A DNA stretch of 64,000 bases, taken from NCBI GenBank assembly GCA_964236465.1, contig CAXSBZ010000002.1, forward strand, positions 62,001-126,000, given 5' to 3'. The notes beneath the pieces were generated by a model. That model saw only the letters and a list, made by a program, of their open reading frames with translations. It was not told the origin of the DNA and did no database searches. This document shows positions 1 to 8,245 of the stretch, one piece after another. A program made the position numbers and the translations under genes. How positions within the stretch are numbered: position 1 is the stretch's first letter; every line of letters begins with the position of its first letter. The DNA comes from Mucilaginibacter_A sp964236465 (GTDB lineage Bacteria > Bacteroidota > Bacteroidia > Sphingobacteriales > Sphingobacteriaceae).

Positions 1-55
1 CTTTCATCATTTATTTCAATTTGATTAAAAAGAGTATGTGAATATTACCAATACA

Positions 56-517
56 TTACAGTAATTGCTGAAAAAGGTACTGGTCATCGTAAGCTACTTG
101 ATATTTTTTTAAAAAATTTTGGTACTCATCTTTAAAGGTTTGCTTTTTATGGTGTTCTTCCTGGTTTTGGATATATTTATACATAGCATCTACGCTGGAC
201 TGACTATAAGAGAACACGCCGTAACCTTCCTGCCACTCAAATCTTTCTGGTGTTAGTGCATGGTCATTTATGTATTTGGATGATTTGGCTTTTACCGTCT
301 TTATTAATTCGGAAACTGAGACAACAGGTTTCAAACCTAAAAAGCAATGTACATGGTCTTCCATTCCGTTTACTATAATTGTTTTGCATTTTGTTTCGTT
401 AATTAAATTGCCAATAACAGCATATAGTTGATGTTTCCATTCTTGTTGAATTACTGCCTGTCGGTACTTTACTGCAAAAACTACCTGGAGGTAAATTTGA
501 TGATAGGTATTGGCCAT
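56..517 (-). CDS. REP-associated / IS200-type Y1 transposase
   Basis: A 153-residue protein of the Y1 (HUH) transposase superfamily, which cuts and rejoins single-stranded DNA through a covalent tyrosine link. The HUH motif is visible at His55 and His57 (DHVHCFL), and the likely nucleophile is Tyr113 or Tyr115 in MYKYIQNQ. A GYGVFSYSQSS stretch at about 99-107 is typical of the family, and the length matches full-size members. No TnpB partner is seen. A palindromic element lies just upstream and a related one without any transposase lies at 35265, so this is probably a RAYT-type domesticated transposase rather than an active IS200. The family is certain; the RAYT assignment is inferred. Confidence 0.9.
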   Translation of the reverse strand: MANTYHQIYLQVVFAVKYRQAVIQQEWKHQLYAVIGNLINETKCKTIIVNGMEDHVHCFLGLKPVVSVSELIKTVKAKSSKYINDHALTPERFEWQEGYGVFSYSQSSVDAMYKYIQNQEEHHKKQTFKDEYQNFLKKYQVAYDDQYLFQQLL

Positions 518-533
518 GTTTAAACTTTTCTTC

Positions 534-651
534 TCAACGGGTTAAAACCCGTTGCTACAATATTGGTCGAGGCTACGCCTCTTTTATGAACAAGGTTTTA
601 AACAGAGCCGTAAGCTCGGAACATCTTGTAGCGATGGGTTTTAACCCGTTG
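534..651. repeat. Palindromic REP-like element beside the transposase
   Basis: The ends form an inverted repeat: CAACGGGTTAAAACCCGTTG at the left and GGGTTTTAACCCGTTG at the right, each itself palindromic, with inner arms GAGGCTACGCCTC and GAGCCGTAAGCTC. TTGCTACAA and TTGTAGCGA repeat the symmetry. The same architecture recurs at 35265-35377, so this is a mobile palindromic family, probably handled by the adjacent Y1 transposase. Confidence 0.75.
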
Positions 652-666
652 TATTAAATATAATTA

Positions 667-2013
667 TTAAATTTTTAAAGGTAAGTTAATCAAAAACTCT
701 GAACCTTCACCTACTTCACTCTCCACCTCCAGCTTCCCGCCGTGCCCTTTTACCACAATATCATAGCTCAAACTCAAGCCCAAACCTGTTCCTTCGCCGG
801 TTGGTTTTGTGGTGAAAAATGGCTGCAAAATTTTGTCCTTTACAGCTTCCGGTATTCCCGTTCCGTTGTCCTTTACTTTGATTACCAAAAAAGTATCGGT
901 AAAAGAAGTATCGACCATAACTTCCGGTTTGTAATCGGTTCCGGCTGTTTTTTGCTTTTGTTGCACAGCATAAAAAGCGTTGTTAAAAAGGTTTAATAAA
1001 ACCCTGCCAATATCCTGCGGAATGATACTGATTTTAGGCAAATTTTCCTGAAAATGCGTGGTCAAAGCAGCGTTAAACGATTTGTCTTTTGCACGCAAAC
1101 CGTGGTAGCTCAGCCGCAAATATTCATCTGCCAAAACGTTCAAATCTGTCAACTGCCGCTCGCCGCTGTTGTTGCGCGAATGTTGGAGCATGCCTTTTAC
1201 AATACCATCGGCGCGCTTGCCGTGGTGGCGTATTTTTTCTAAATTTTGCTTGATGTCTGTTGCAATCGCCGATGCTTCTTTTACATCACCTTTTTCCATT
1301 TCTTCTTCCATCTCGTCCAATAGTTCAATGCTGACTTCAGAAAAATTATTCACAAAGTTCAACGGGTTTTGAATTTCGTGCGCAATTCCCGCGGTTAGTT
1401 CGCCCAGTGAAGCTAACTTTTCGGATTGGATCAACTGATCTTGTGTCGTCCGTAATTCTGCCAAAGCGTGCTGCAGTTCATCTTTTTGATTGAGCAATTC
1501 CGCCGTTCTTTCCCGCACCAAAACTTCCAGTTCTACTTTACGCTCGGCAATGGCTTTATTTTGCAATTCTTCCAGCCGCCGCTCTTCCAGTTCTTTTTTC
1601 CTGACTTTTTCCTGCCGGTTGGAAATAAACCAGGTTGCAAAAACCCAAATAAAAGCCAGCAACTTCGCTGTTTCAAAATAGTTGTGCCATTTTTGATACA
1701 GCTCATTATCAAACAATATTAAAAGATTTTTCAATATAGAAACTGCAATATAAGGCAGCACGCTATAAGCAAGATTACGAACCTGTTGCAAAGTTTTTTC
1801 TTGATAAACGAGATAGATTATTGCAAGTAAAGAAATGTCCCATATCCATTCTGTTACAATCTTATACTCATCTGCCACAATAAAAAAAACCAGCAGCACA
1901 ATGTTAACTATAAACGCAGTTTTTGCCCAGTGGTCCCATTCCGTCGGATGTGAAACTTTTTTTAAATTATTTCGGATAGCACGAATCAGGAAAAAAACAA
2001 ATAAAAATTGCAC
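667..2013 (-). CDS. Membrane-bound sensor histidine kinase
   Basis: A 448-residue two-component sensor kinase. Hydrophobic segments at about 32-48, 56-70, 82-100 and 115-131 make a membrane sensor region. A charged coiled coil follows (about 132-200), then a HisKA domain with the phospho-acceptor His212 in GIAHEIQNP, and a C-terminal HATPase_c domain with DNGTGIP and GTGLGLS boxes. No PAS, HAMP or receiver domain is visible and no response regulator lies next to it, so it is an orphan here. The signal is unknown. The gene contains an exact copy of the dispersed 12-mer (1272-1283), read as VKEAS. Confidence 0.93.
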   Translation of the reverse strand: MQFLFVFFLIRAIRNNLKKVSHPTEWDHWAKTAFIVNIVLLVFFIVADEYKIVTEWIWDISLLAIIYLVYQEKTLQQVRNLAYSVLPYIAVSILKNLLILFDNELYQKWHNYFETAKLLAFIWVFATWFISNRQEKVRKKELEERRLEELQNKAIAERKVELEVLVRERTAELLNQKDELQHALAELRTTQDQLIQSEKLASLGELTAGIAHEIQNPLNFVNNFSEVSIELLDEMEEEMEKGDVKEASAIATDIKQNLEKIRHHGKRADGIVKGMLQHSRNNSGERQLTDLNVLADEYLRLSYHGLRAKDKSFNAALTTHFQENLPKISIIPQDIGRVLLNLFNNAFYAVQQKQKTAGTDYKPEVMVDTSFTDTFLVIKVKDNGTGIPEAVKDKILQPFFTTKPTGEGTGLGLSLSYDIVVKGHGGKLEVESEVGEGSEFLINLPLKI

Positions 2014-2041
2014 GGTAACAATTATTTGAGGTTGAAAAATA

Positions 2042-2071
2042 ATACTGTTTTTATGCCGGTAAAAACAGTAT
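2042..2071. repeat. Perfect hairpin of two ACAGTAT-type 12-mers
   Basis: Two oppositely oriented copies of the dispersed 12-mer face each other across TGCCGG, giving a perfect 12-bp stem upstream of the histidine kinase gene and before the queA promoter region. It could act as a structured RNA element, but it lacks a GC-rich stem. Confidence 0.85.
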
Positions 2072-2171
2072 CGGCAATATAATAAAGATCGGCTGAAAGG
2101 TTTTATGTAACATCAAAAACGCTGAAAAAATACACCATTTTCCTGCTAATGATTTTGATTTTGTGTATCAA

Positions 2172-2211
2172 AACAATTCTATACAAAAAAGAATTGTTAT
2201 TTGTACATTTG
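2172..2211 (+). promoter_or_regulatory. Candidate queA promoter with inverted repeat
   Basis: TACATTTG at 2204-2211 matches the Bacteroidota -7 element TAnnTTTG and lies 26 bases before the queA ATG. Just upstream, AACAATTCT (2172-2180) and AGAATTGTT (2190-2198) form a 9-bp inverted repeat with a 9-base spacer, where a regulator could bind. No clear -33 TTTG is seen. Confidence 0.45.
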
Positions 2212-2237
2212 CGCCCTGAAATTTATTACGTTAAAGC

Positions 2238-3287
2238 ATGAAATTATCTCAATTTAAGTTCAACCTGCCGGAATCATTAATTGCACATTCTCCATCAGAA
2301 AAACGGGACGAAGCCCGGTTGATGGTGCTGCACAAAGATTCGGGCAAAATTGAGCATAAAATTTTTAAAGATGTTTTGGATTATTACGATGATAAAGACG
2401 TGATGATCCTGAACAACACCAAAGTTTTTCCGGCCCGTTTGTATGGCAACAAAGAAAAAACGGGTGCTACCATCGAGGTTTTTTTGCTGCGCGAACTAAA
2501 CAAAGAGCTTCGTTTGTGGGATGTTTTGGTTGATCCGGCCCGAAAAATTCGTGTGGGCAACAAGCTTTATTTTGGTGATGATGATTTGTTGATTGCCGAA
2601 GTGGTGGACAATACGACTTCGCGCGGCCGTACCATCCGGTTTTTATTTGACGGAACGGACGAAGAATTCAGAAAAAATGTAGAGATTTTGGGCGAAACTC
2701 CGCTTCCGAAATACATCAAACGCAAAGCAACAGCCGAAGACAAAGAGCGTTATCAAACTATTTTTGCCAAAAATGAAGGTGCCGTTGCCGCGCCAACTGC
2801 CGGCTTGCATTTCAGCCGCGAACTGCTAAAACGTTTGGAACTGAAAGGTGTAGAATTTGCCGAAGTTACTTTGCACATTGGTTTGGGCACTTTCCGCCCG
2901 GTTGAAGTGGAAGATCTGACGAAGCATAAAATGGATTCGGAGCAGTTCATCATCGAACAAAAACAAGCCGATATTGTAAACCGAGGCATTGAAGCTAAAC
3001 GCAAAATTTGCGCTGTAGGGACTACCTCCATGCGCGCCATTGAATCCGCCGTTTCTGCAAACCACACGCTTAAAGCGGCCAATGACTGGACAAGTAAATT
3101 CATTTTTCCGCCTTACGATTTCAGTATTGCCAACTCGATGATCACTAATTTCCACACGCCGGAATCTACTTTATTGATGATGGTTTCTGCTTTTGGCGGA
3201 TACGATTATGTGATGAATGCGTATGAAGTAGCCATCAAAGAGAAATATCATTTTTACAGTTATGGTGATGCAATGCTAATTATCTGA
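2238..3287 (+). CDS. queA: tRNA preQ1(34) S-adenosylmethionine ribosyltransferase-isomerase QueA
   Basis: A 349-residue protein matching QueA over its full length. It transfers and isomerises the ribosyl group of S-adenosylmethionine onto preQ1 at tRNA position 34, giving epoxyqueuosine. Typical stretches are FNLPESLIAHSPSEKRDEARLM at the N-terminus (about residues 7-28), the GETPLPKYIKR loop, GAVAAPTAGLHFS, and the C-terminal FIFPPYDF and TNFHTPESTLLMMVSAF. The start is the first ATG after the -7 element. The TGA stop overlaps a copy of the dispersed 12-mer (3287-3298). No other queuosine gene is adjacent. Confidence 0.97.
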   Translation: MKLSQFKFNLPESLIAHSPSEKRDEARLMVLHKDSGKIEHKIFKDVLDYYDDKDVMILNNTKVFPARLYGNKEKTGATIEVFLLRELNKELRLWDVLVDPARKIRVGNKLYFGDDDLLIAEVVDNTTSRGRTIRFLFDGTDEEFRKNVEILGETPLPKYIKRKATAEDKERYQTIFAKNEGAVAAPTAGLHFSRELLKRLELKGVEFAEVTLHIGLGTFRPVEVEDLTKHKMDSEQFIIEQKQADIVNRGIEAKRKICAVGTTSMRAIESAVSANHTLKAANDWTSKFIFPPYDFSIANSMITNFHTPESTLLMMVSAFGGYDYVMNAYEVAIKEKYHFYSYGDAMLII

Positions 3288-3327
3288 TACTGTTTTTAGC
3301 ACCCTAAAATCAGTTTTTGCTGTGGTT

Positions 3328-4005
3328 ATGAAATACTTTGCAGTGATTGTGGCAGGCGGTTCGGGCACGAGGATGCAAACAGAAATACCAAAACAATTTT
3401 TATTATTGAACGGAAAGCCGGTAATCATGCACACGATTTCGGCTTTTTTTGCTTCGCCCCAAAAACCTGAACTGATTATTGTTTTGAATCAACAGCATTT
3501 TGGTTTATGGAGAGATTTATGCAGAAAACATAATTTTACAACTCAGCATCAGTTAGTTGCAGGCGGAAGCACCAGATTTCATAGTGTAAAAGAAGCATTG
3601 GATTTGATTGAAGAAGATTCGATAATTGCTATTCATGATGCCGTTCGCCCGCTAATTTCTACCCGAATTATTGCTGATGCTTATGAATTAGCCTTGAAAA
3701 AAGGAAACGCAGTAGTTGCTGTGCAAAGTAAAGATTCTGTGAGGCTGCAAAATCCAAACGGCACTTCCCGGAGTTTGAATAGAGCTGAAGTATTTTTGGT
3801 ACAAACACCGCAAACTTTTCAATCCAAAATCATCAAAAAAGCTTATAAACAATCTCACAGTGAGCATTTTACAGATGATGCCAGCGTGGTTGAAAGTACC
3901 GGTGTTCAGATTAATTTATTGAGCGGCGATCCTGATAATTTTAAAATAACTTTCCCCTCCGATCTGCATTTGGCAGAAATGATCTTAAATGAGAAGGGCC
4001 GCTAA
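3328..4005 (+). CDS. ispD: 2-C-methyl-D-erythritol 4-phosphate cytidylyltransferase
   Basis: IspD couples CTP to methylerythritol phosphate in the non-mevalonate isoprenoid pathway. The N-terminal nucleotide-binding signature AGGSGTRM with following lysine (PKQF) is clear, as is the IHDAVRPL motif. About 225 residues is the normal family length. I start at the ATG giving MKYFAVIVAGG; a GTG two codons upstream (3322) is an alternative. It follows queA by 40 bases, separated by a dispersed 12-mer. Its stop codon lies inside the loop of a terminator hairpin. Confidence 0.95.
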   Translation: MKYFAVIVAGGSGTRMQTEIPKQFLLLNGKPVIMHTISAFFASPQKPELIIVLNQQHFGLWRDLCRKHNFTTQHQLVAGGSTRFHSVKEALDLIEEDSIIAIHDAVRPLISTRIIADAYELALKKGNAVVAVQSKDSVRLQNPNGTSRSLNRAEVFLVQTPQTFQSKIIKKAYKQSHSEHFTDDASVVESTGVQINLLSGDPDNFKITFPSDLHLAEMILNEKGR

Positions 4006-4021
4006 TTGCGGCCCTTCTCAT
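3989..4021. terminator. Bidirectional terminator enclosing the ispD stop
   Basis: ATGAGAAGGGCCGC (3989-4002) pairs perfectly with GCGGCCCTTCTCAT (4008-4021), leaving the loop TAATT that holds the TAA stop of ispD. A-rich and T-rich flanks make it usable by ispD and by the convergent gene at 4036. Confidence 0.85.
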
Positions 4022-4035
4022 TTATATGAAATTTT

Positions 4036-4197
4036 TTAAGCTCTTCTGATTACTTTCAGCAATACGATAATGATTGCAATAACCAGCAAAACGTGTATAA
4101 TTCCGCCATCGCCAAAAGTCCCTAATCCGTGAAAAAGGAAACCGATTGCCCAAATGATAACCAGAACTACTGCGATTAGATAAATTAAATTTCCCAT
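4036..4197 (-). CDS. Lmo0937-type small membrane protein
   Basis: A 53-residue protein that is almost entirely two hydrophobic helices separated by a glycine-rich turn (HGLGTFGDGG), ending in a basic tail (KVIRRA). This is the pattern of the lmo0937/DUF5670 family, which is widespread in Bacteroidota and of unknown function. I start at MGNLIYLI; an upstream ATG would add 15 hydrophilic residues that the family lacks. It converges on ispD across a shared terminator. Confidence 0.85.
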   Translation of the reverse strand: MGNLIYLIAVVLVIIWAIGFLFHGLGTFGDGGIIHVLLVIAIIIVLLKVIRRA

Positions 4198-4318
4198 GTT
4201 TTTGTGTTTAAGGTTTAAATGAATTGTTTTGTTTAAATTCATCCAAAGCTAAAACTATTTCAAAAAATGACAAATTTTTTATAATTATCCTAAAATTGTT
4301 TTTTGGTGCTTAGAAATG

Positions 4319-4540
4319 TTAGTATTCGTCTTCATTAAAAAAGAAATCATCTTTGGTAGGATAATCAGGCCAAATTTCTTCTATATTTTCATACGGCTCG
4401 CCATCGTCTTCCAAAGCCTGTAAATTCTCAATTACTTCAACCGGCGCTCCAGAACGTATTGCATAATCAATCAGTTCGTCTTTAGTAGCCGGCCAGGGTG
4501 CATCTTCTAAATGCGATGCCAGTTCAAGTGTCCAATACAT
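4319..4540 (-). CDS. DUF2795 domain small acidic protein
   Basis: A 73-residue acidic protein (MYWTLELASHLEDAPWPATKD) matching the DUF2795 family of small, single-domain proteins common in Bacteroidota. The middle stretch ELIDYAIRSGAPVEVIENLQ is the conserved part and the tail is rich in Asp, Glu and Phe. Its function is unknown. It stands alone, about 70 bases downstream of the adenosyltransferase start-to-stop region on the same strand. Confidence 0.8.
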   Translation of the reverse strand: MYWTLELASHLEDAPWPATKDELIDYAIRSGAPVEVIENLQALEDDGEPYENIEEIWPDYPTKDDFFFNEDEY

Positions 4541-4614
4541 AATTAAAATCTATTGTTTAAAAGTTTGCAAAAGTATAATATTTAAGGTTGATTGTTAAAA
4601 CTTTTTTTAGCGGT

Positions 4615-5163
4615 TTATTTCCTCGAAATCCACTTATTTTCTGTTATATTTTGATCAAAACCAACCTTTCTTGCCAGCATGAACAAGTAATCACTCAGTC
4701 TGTTCAGATAAATTTTCACCTTTTCATCTACAAAACTATTTTCTGACAACTCGATGGTAATCCGTTCTGCACGCCTGCAAACACAGCGGGCCAAATGGCA
4801 AAAGGAAACGGCATTATTACCGCCGGGCAATATAAAATGTTTCAAAGGCGGCAAAATAGCTTCTATCCTATCTATTTCCTGTTCTAATAATCCAACGTCG
4901 TGCAAATGCAGATCCAATATTTTTTGGGTTAATTTCGCCGGATCAGCAGCCAGCAAAGCACCAATGGTAAACAACCGATCCTGGATTTCCTTCAGCGTTA
5001 AATTATCTTTTTCATCAATTTCCTGACTGCGGATCAAGCCAATATAACTATTTAATTCGTCCACCGTGCCGTAACTTTCAATCCGCAAATGATACTTGGG
5101 CACACGCATTCCGCCAATCAGCGAAGTAAAACCATCGTCGCCGGTTTTAGTATAAATTTTCAT
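4615..5163 (-). CDS. PduO-type cob(I)alamin adenosyltransferase
   Basis: A 182-residue ATP:cob(I)alamin adenosyltransferase, which makes the adenosylcobalamin cofactor. The N-terminal KIYTKTGDDGFTSLIGGMRV is the ATP-binding signature, followed by SYGTVDELNSYIG and the C-terminal RRAERITIEL and YLNRLSDYLFMLAR motifs. The protein is full length for the PduO/MMAB family. No cobalamin riboswitch or other cobalamin gene is visible nearby, so it probably serves salvage. Confidence 0.95.
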   Translation of the reverse strand: MKIYTKTGDDGFTSLIGGMRVPKYHLRIESYGTVDELNSYIGLIRSQEIDEKDNLTLKEIQDRLFTIGALLAADPAKLTQKILDLHLHDVGLLEQEIDRIEAILPPLKHFILPGGNNAVSFCHLARCVCRRAERITIELSENSFVDEKVKIYLNRLSDYLFMLARKVGFDQNITENKWISRK

Positions 5164-5205
5164 GCTGATAAAATTGAATTCGCAGTAGTTTGTTTGTAGT
5201 TCAAA

Positions 5206-5291
5206 GCTGATAGGTCATGGTTGATAGCAGAAAACTATAGCTATGATCTATCAACCATGATCTATCAACCATGATCTATTAATTTATCAAC
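5206..5291. repeat. CTATCAACCATGAT-type intergenic repeat
   Basis: Three near-tandem copies of ATGATCTATCAACC-like units (about 5231-5280) face an inverted copy, GGTCATGGTTGATAG (about 5213-5227), so the segment can fold back. The same family occurs at 7351, 55111 and 55382. Confidence 0.7.
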
Positions 5292-5585
5292 TCAATTCCT
5301 CTTAATCACTTTTGGTATTTTAAAATAATTTTCGTCATGGTCCGGCGCATTTTGCAAAGCTTCTTCATGCGTAATTACTTCTTTTACCACATCATTTCTG
5401 GTGATGTTTACGCCGGGGCTCATGTACACCAAAGGTTCTACATTGGTGGTGTCCAGTTCGTTCAGTTTCTCCATAAAAGACAGAATTTTGCTCAAGTCTT
5501 TGATCACGTTTTCCTTTTCTTCCGGTGCAATTTCCAGCCGTGCCAGTTTCGCTAATTTATCAACCGTGTTGATGTCAATTTTCAT
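5292..5585 (-). CDS. gatC: Asp/Glu-tRNA amidotransferase subunit GatC
   Basis: A 97-residue GatC, the small subunit that stabilises GatA in the GatCAB amidotransferase. That complex converts mischarged Asp-tRNA(Asn) or Glu-tRNA(Gln). The family pattern VDKLAKLARLEI, KILSFMEKLNELDT and a conserved Pro-rich middle (VEPLVYMSP) are present. I start at MKIDINTVDK, because the upstream extension is plsC sequence in another frame. The start overlaps the end of plsC by 11 bases, which suggests translational coupling. gatA and gatB are not in the window. Confidence 0.95.
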   Translation of the reverse strand: MKIDINTVDKLAKLARLEIAPEEKENVIKDLSKILSFMEKLNELDTTNVEPLVYMSPGVNITRNDVVKEVITHEEALQNAPDHDENYFKIPKVIKRN

Positions 5586-6312
5586 AATCTCGTAGTTTTT
5601 GGTTGATAACCTGGTAAACCTGATCCCGCAAAGCATCTGCATCTGCCGATTTCAAACCTACAGTTTCTATTGGTTTGTGCACATAAATATTGCAGATTCC
5701 TGGCCGGCTGCCATATTTTAAACCATCGTCCCACAGCATTTTCCAAGTGTTAAAAGAAGTAACCGGAACTACCGGAATCTGCTGCTCAATTGCCAGCCGA
5801 AACGGGCCGATCTTGAACTCCTGTAGTTGCGGCGGATAGATTTCGGCAATTTTTCCTTCGGGGAAAATAATCATCGTGATCCCGTTTCTTAAATAATCAG
5901 AAGCCCGTTTAAAAGCTTTGAAAGCAGAAATATTGCTGTCGCGTTTTACCGTAATGTCAATCGTTTTAAAAAATAGTTTGGTAGTTGGGTTTTGCAATAA
6001 TTCTTCCTTTCCCATAAAACTAAAATTACTTTGCGAGATTGCAGTTGCCCAGGAAACATCCAGATTGGAAGTATGGTTCGGGCAAATGACATAAGTTTTT
6101 TTGCGATCAAAAGGAACTTCAAATTCCAGCCGGTAAAAGATGCCGCTCATGGCCGAACTCCATTTTGCCCATTTTGCACGAAGCTTATTTAAAGTGAGGT
6201 AACGTGCTGGTTTTCGGGAGAAATAATAAAAAAACGGATGAAAAAACAGGTATAAAAACAGCACCGAAAATAGGTAAAAGTAAGTGTGCAGTTTCCGGGC
6301 AATCAATTTCAT
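5575..6312 (-). CDS. plsC: 1-acyl-sn-glycerol-3-phosphate acyltransferase
   Basis: A PlsC-type acyltransferase of about 245 residues that makes phosphatidic acid at the inner membrane. The catalytic H(X4)D box is NHTSNLD, and the substrate-binding motif FPEGKIAE follows further on. Two hydrophobic N-terminal stretches (about 10-30) anchor it. I use the ATG giving MKLIARKLHT; a TTG three codons upstream is possible. It is cotranscribed with gatC and diverges from trpS across only 39 bases. Confidence 0.93.
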   Translation of the reverse strand: MKLIARKLHTYFYLFSVLFLYLFFHPFFYYFSRKPARYLTLNKLRAKWAKWSSAMSGIFYRLEFEVPFDRKKTYVICPNHTSNLDVSWATAISQSNFSFMGKEELLQNPTTKLFFKTIDITVKRDSNISAFKAFKRASDYLRNGITMIIFPEGKIAEIYPPQLQEFKIGPFRLAIEQQIPVVPVTSFNTWKMLWDDGLKYGSRPGICNIYVHKPIETVGLKSADADALRDQVYQVINQKLRDYEN

Positions 6313-6351
6313 CAGCCTCAAAAATATAAAAAATCCTTACTTTCGCCGCCT

Positions 6352-7347
6352 ATGGAAACTGTTGTCAGCGGCATCCGATCTACCGGAAAACTGCATTTGG
6401 GAAATTACTACGGCGCGGTGCAAAATTTCGTCAAAATGCAGCATGAATATAATTGTTTTTTCTTCATTGCCGATCTGCATTCGCTCACCACGCACCCAAC
6501 GCCAGCTGATCTGCACCAAAATGTAAAACAGGTTTTGGTAGAATATCTGGCAGCCGGGATTGATCCGGAAAAAGCAACGATCTACATCCAATCCGAAGTG
6601 CCGGAAGTAACGGAATTGTACTTGTACCTCAACATGAATTCTTATTTGGGCGAGCTGGAACGCAGTGCTTCTTTTAAGGATAAAATTCGGCAGCAACCGG
6701 AAAATGTGAATGCCGGTTTATTAACTTATCCGGTTTTGATGGCTGCGGATATTCTGATGCACCGCGCCACGAAAGTTCCGGTTGGCAAAGATCAGGAGCA
6801 GCATCTGGAAATGGCACGCACGTTTGGCAACCGTTTTAACCGTTTGTACCAGCACGATTATTTCCCGGAACCTTATGCTTTTAGTTTTGATGAAAATCTG
6901 ATAAAAATTCCGGGTTTGGATGGCAAAGGCAAAATGGGAAAATCTGAAGGCGAAGGCAATGCTGTTTTTTTAGCTGATTCGCCCGATGTAATCCGCAAAA
7001 AAGTAATGCGCGCGGTGACAGATAGCGGCCCGACGGAAGAAAATCAACCCAAACCACTCGAAATCCAAAACCTGTTTGATTTAATGAAAGTGGTTTCCCC
7101 GGCAGATACGTTAACGCATTTTGATCATCTTTATAACACTTGCCAAATCCGTTACGGCGATTTGAAAAAGCAATTGGCAGAAGATATAATCATCGCCACC
7201 GCACCCATCCGTGAACGGATTGAAGACATTGCCAAAAATGAATCTTACCTGCGACAAGTAAGCCGTTTTGGAGCCGTAAAAGCACGAGAAAGCGCACAAA
7301 AAACCTTGAAAGAAGTACGGGAAATTATTGGGTTTAAGAAATTTTGA
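6352..7347 (+). CDS. trpS: Tryptophanyl-tRNA synthetase
   Basis: A 331-residue class I TrpRS. The HIGH-type motif appears as KLHLGNYYGA and the KMSKS loop as KMGKSEGEGN, a common TrpRS variant. I start at METVVSGIRSTG, the conserved N-terminus. An in-frame upstream extension to 6286 would run into the divergent plsC gene. TACTTTCG, close to the TAnnTTTG -7 element, lies just upstream at about 6338-6345, so the leader is very short. Confidence 0.97.
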   Translation: METVVSGIRSTGKLHLGNYYGAVQNFVKMQHEYNCFFFIADLHSLTTHPTPADLHQNVKQVLVEYLAAGIDPEKATIYIQSEVPEVTELYLYLNMNSYLGELERSASFKDKIRQQPENVNAGLLTYPVLMAADILMHRATKVPVGKDQEQHLEMARTFGNRFNRLYQHDYFPEPYAFSFDENLIKIPGLDGKGKMGKSEGEGNAVFLADSPDVIRKKVMRAVTDSGPTEENQPKPLEIQNLFDLMKVVSPADTLTHFDHLYNTCQIRYGDLKKQLAEDIIIATAPIRERIEDIAKNESYLRQVSRFGAVKARESAQKTLKEVREIIGFKKF

Positions 7348-7350
7348 GAA

Positions 7351-7473
7351 AGTTAATGGCTAATAGTTGATGGTTCATAGCGAATGTCCACCTAAATCTC
7401 AATAAACTATCCACCTTGATCTATAAACTATCCACCATTATCCATGAACCATTAACTAAAAACTATCAACCAA
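7351..7473. repeat. AACTATCCACC/TATCAACC intergenic repeat before the kinase
   Basis: The segment is built of degenerate units such as AAACTATCCACCTTGATC, AAACTATCCACCATTATCC and AAACTATCAACC. An opposed copy, AATAGTTGATGGTTCATAG (7372-7390), can pair with them. It fills the whole trpS-kinase gap and ends at the start codon. Confidence 0.7.
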
Positions 7474-8088
7474 ATGCACATAGCCGTTGTTGGAAATATT
7501 GGAGCTGGAAAAACTACGCTCACCGAATTGCTGGCCAAAAACTACGGCTGGCAGCCGCAGTACGAATCGGTAGAAAACAATCCGTATTTAGAAGATTTTT
7601 ACAGCGATATGAAACGCTGGAGTTTCAATTTGCAGATTTTCTTTTTGAACAGCCGTTTCCAGCAAATTATGGAAATCCAGAAAAGCAAGGCCAATATCAT
7701 CCAAGACCGGACGATTTATGAAGATGCTTTCATTTTTGCGGCCAATTTGCGCGACATGGATTTGATGACGGAACGCGATTATGAAAACTACCGCAAAATT
7801 TTTGATAACATCACTTCTTTTATCAAACCACCAGATCTGCTGATCTATTTAAAAGCTTCTGTGCCAACTTTGGTCAACAATATCCAACGCCGTGGCCGGG
7901 AATATGAAATTGGGATCCGGCTGGATTATCTATCCAAACTCAATGAAAAGTACGAGAAATGGATTAAAAGTTATAACAGCGGCAAATTGTTGATTCTGGA
8001 TAAAGACAAGCTGGATTTTGCCAATAATACCGAAGATTTAAGTTCGGTAATTGAAAAAATTGAAGTAGAAATTAATGGGTTGTTTTAG
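7474..8088 (+). CDS. Deoxynucleoside kinase
   Basis: A 204-residue dNK-family kinase that phosphorylates deoxynucleosides for salvage. The P-loop GNIGAGKTT is at residues 7-15. Further on come the substrate-binding stretch YESVENNPYLEDFY, the DRTIYEDAFIF motif (DRS-like) and the LID arginines in RRGREYEIGI. Dictyostelium/bacterial dAK-dGK type is likely, but the specificity cannot be read here. It follows trpS in the same direction across the repeat-filled spacer. Confidence 0.92.
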   Translation: MHIAVVGNIGAGKTTLTELLAKNYGWQPQYESVENNPYLEDFYSDMKRWSFNLQIFFLNSRFQQIMEIQKSKANIIQDRTIYEDAFIFAANLRDMDLMTERDYENYRKIFDNITSFIKPPDLLIYLKASVPTLVNNIQRRGREYEIGIRLDYLSKLNEKYEKWIKSYNSGKLLILDKDKLDFANNTEDLSSVIEKIEVEINGLF

Positions 8089-8118
8089 ATTGTTGGCTCT
8101 AAAACAACAAGTTTAACA

Positions 8119-8179
8119 ATGCTTCTTTTATCGGTATTATTTTGAACTTATCGCAAAATTATGCCGATAAAAGAAGCAT
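8119..8179. repeat. 61-bp element with inverted GAAGCAT 12-mers
   Basis: ATGCTTCTTTTATCGGTAT at the left end mirrors ATGCCGATAAAAGAAGCAT at the right, around a 23-base AT-rich centre. It fills part of the 157-base gap before kdsB. Confidence 0.88.
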
Positions 8180-8245
8180 CTATATAAACATCTAAACTTT
8201 CACATTTAAACTCAAAACCTGAAATCAATAACTTAAACTAACCAA

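Noticed and set aside
42..667. Full IS605 element with TnpB
   Set aside because: Only the Y1 protein is present. The following gene is a histidine kinase, and there are no TnpB motifs.
2753..3103. Long minus-strand frame inside queA
   Set aside because: It is a shadow of queA, whose frame is full length and has all family motifs. The same applies to most antisense frames in the window.
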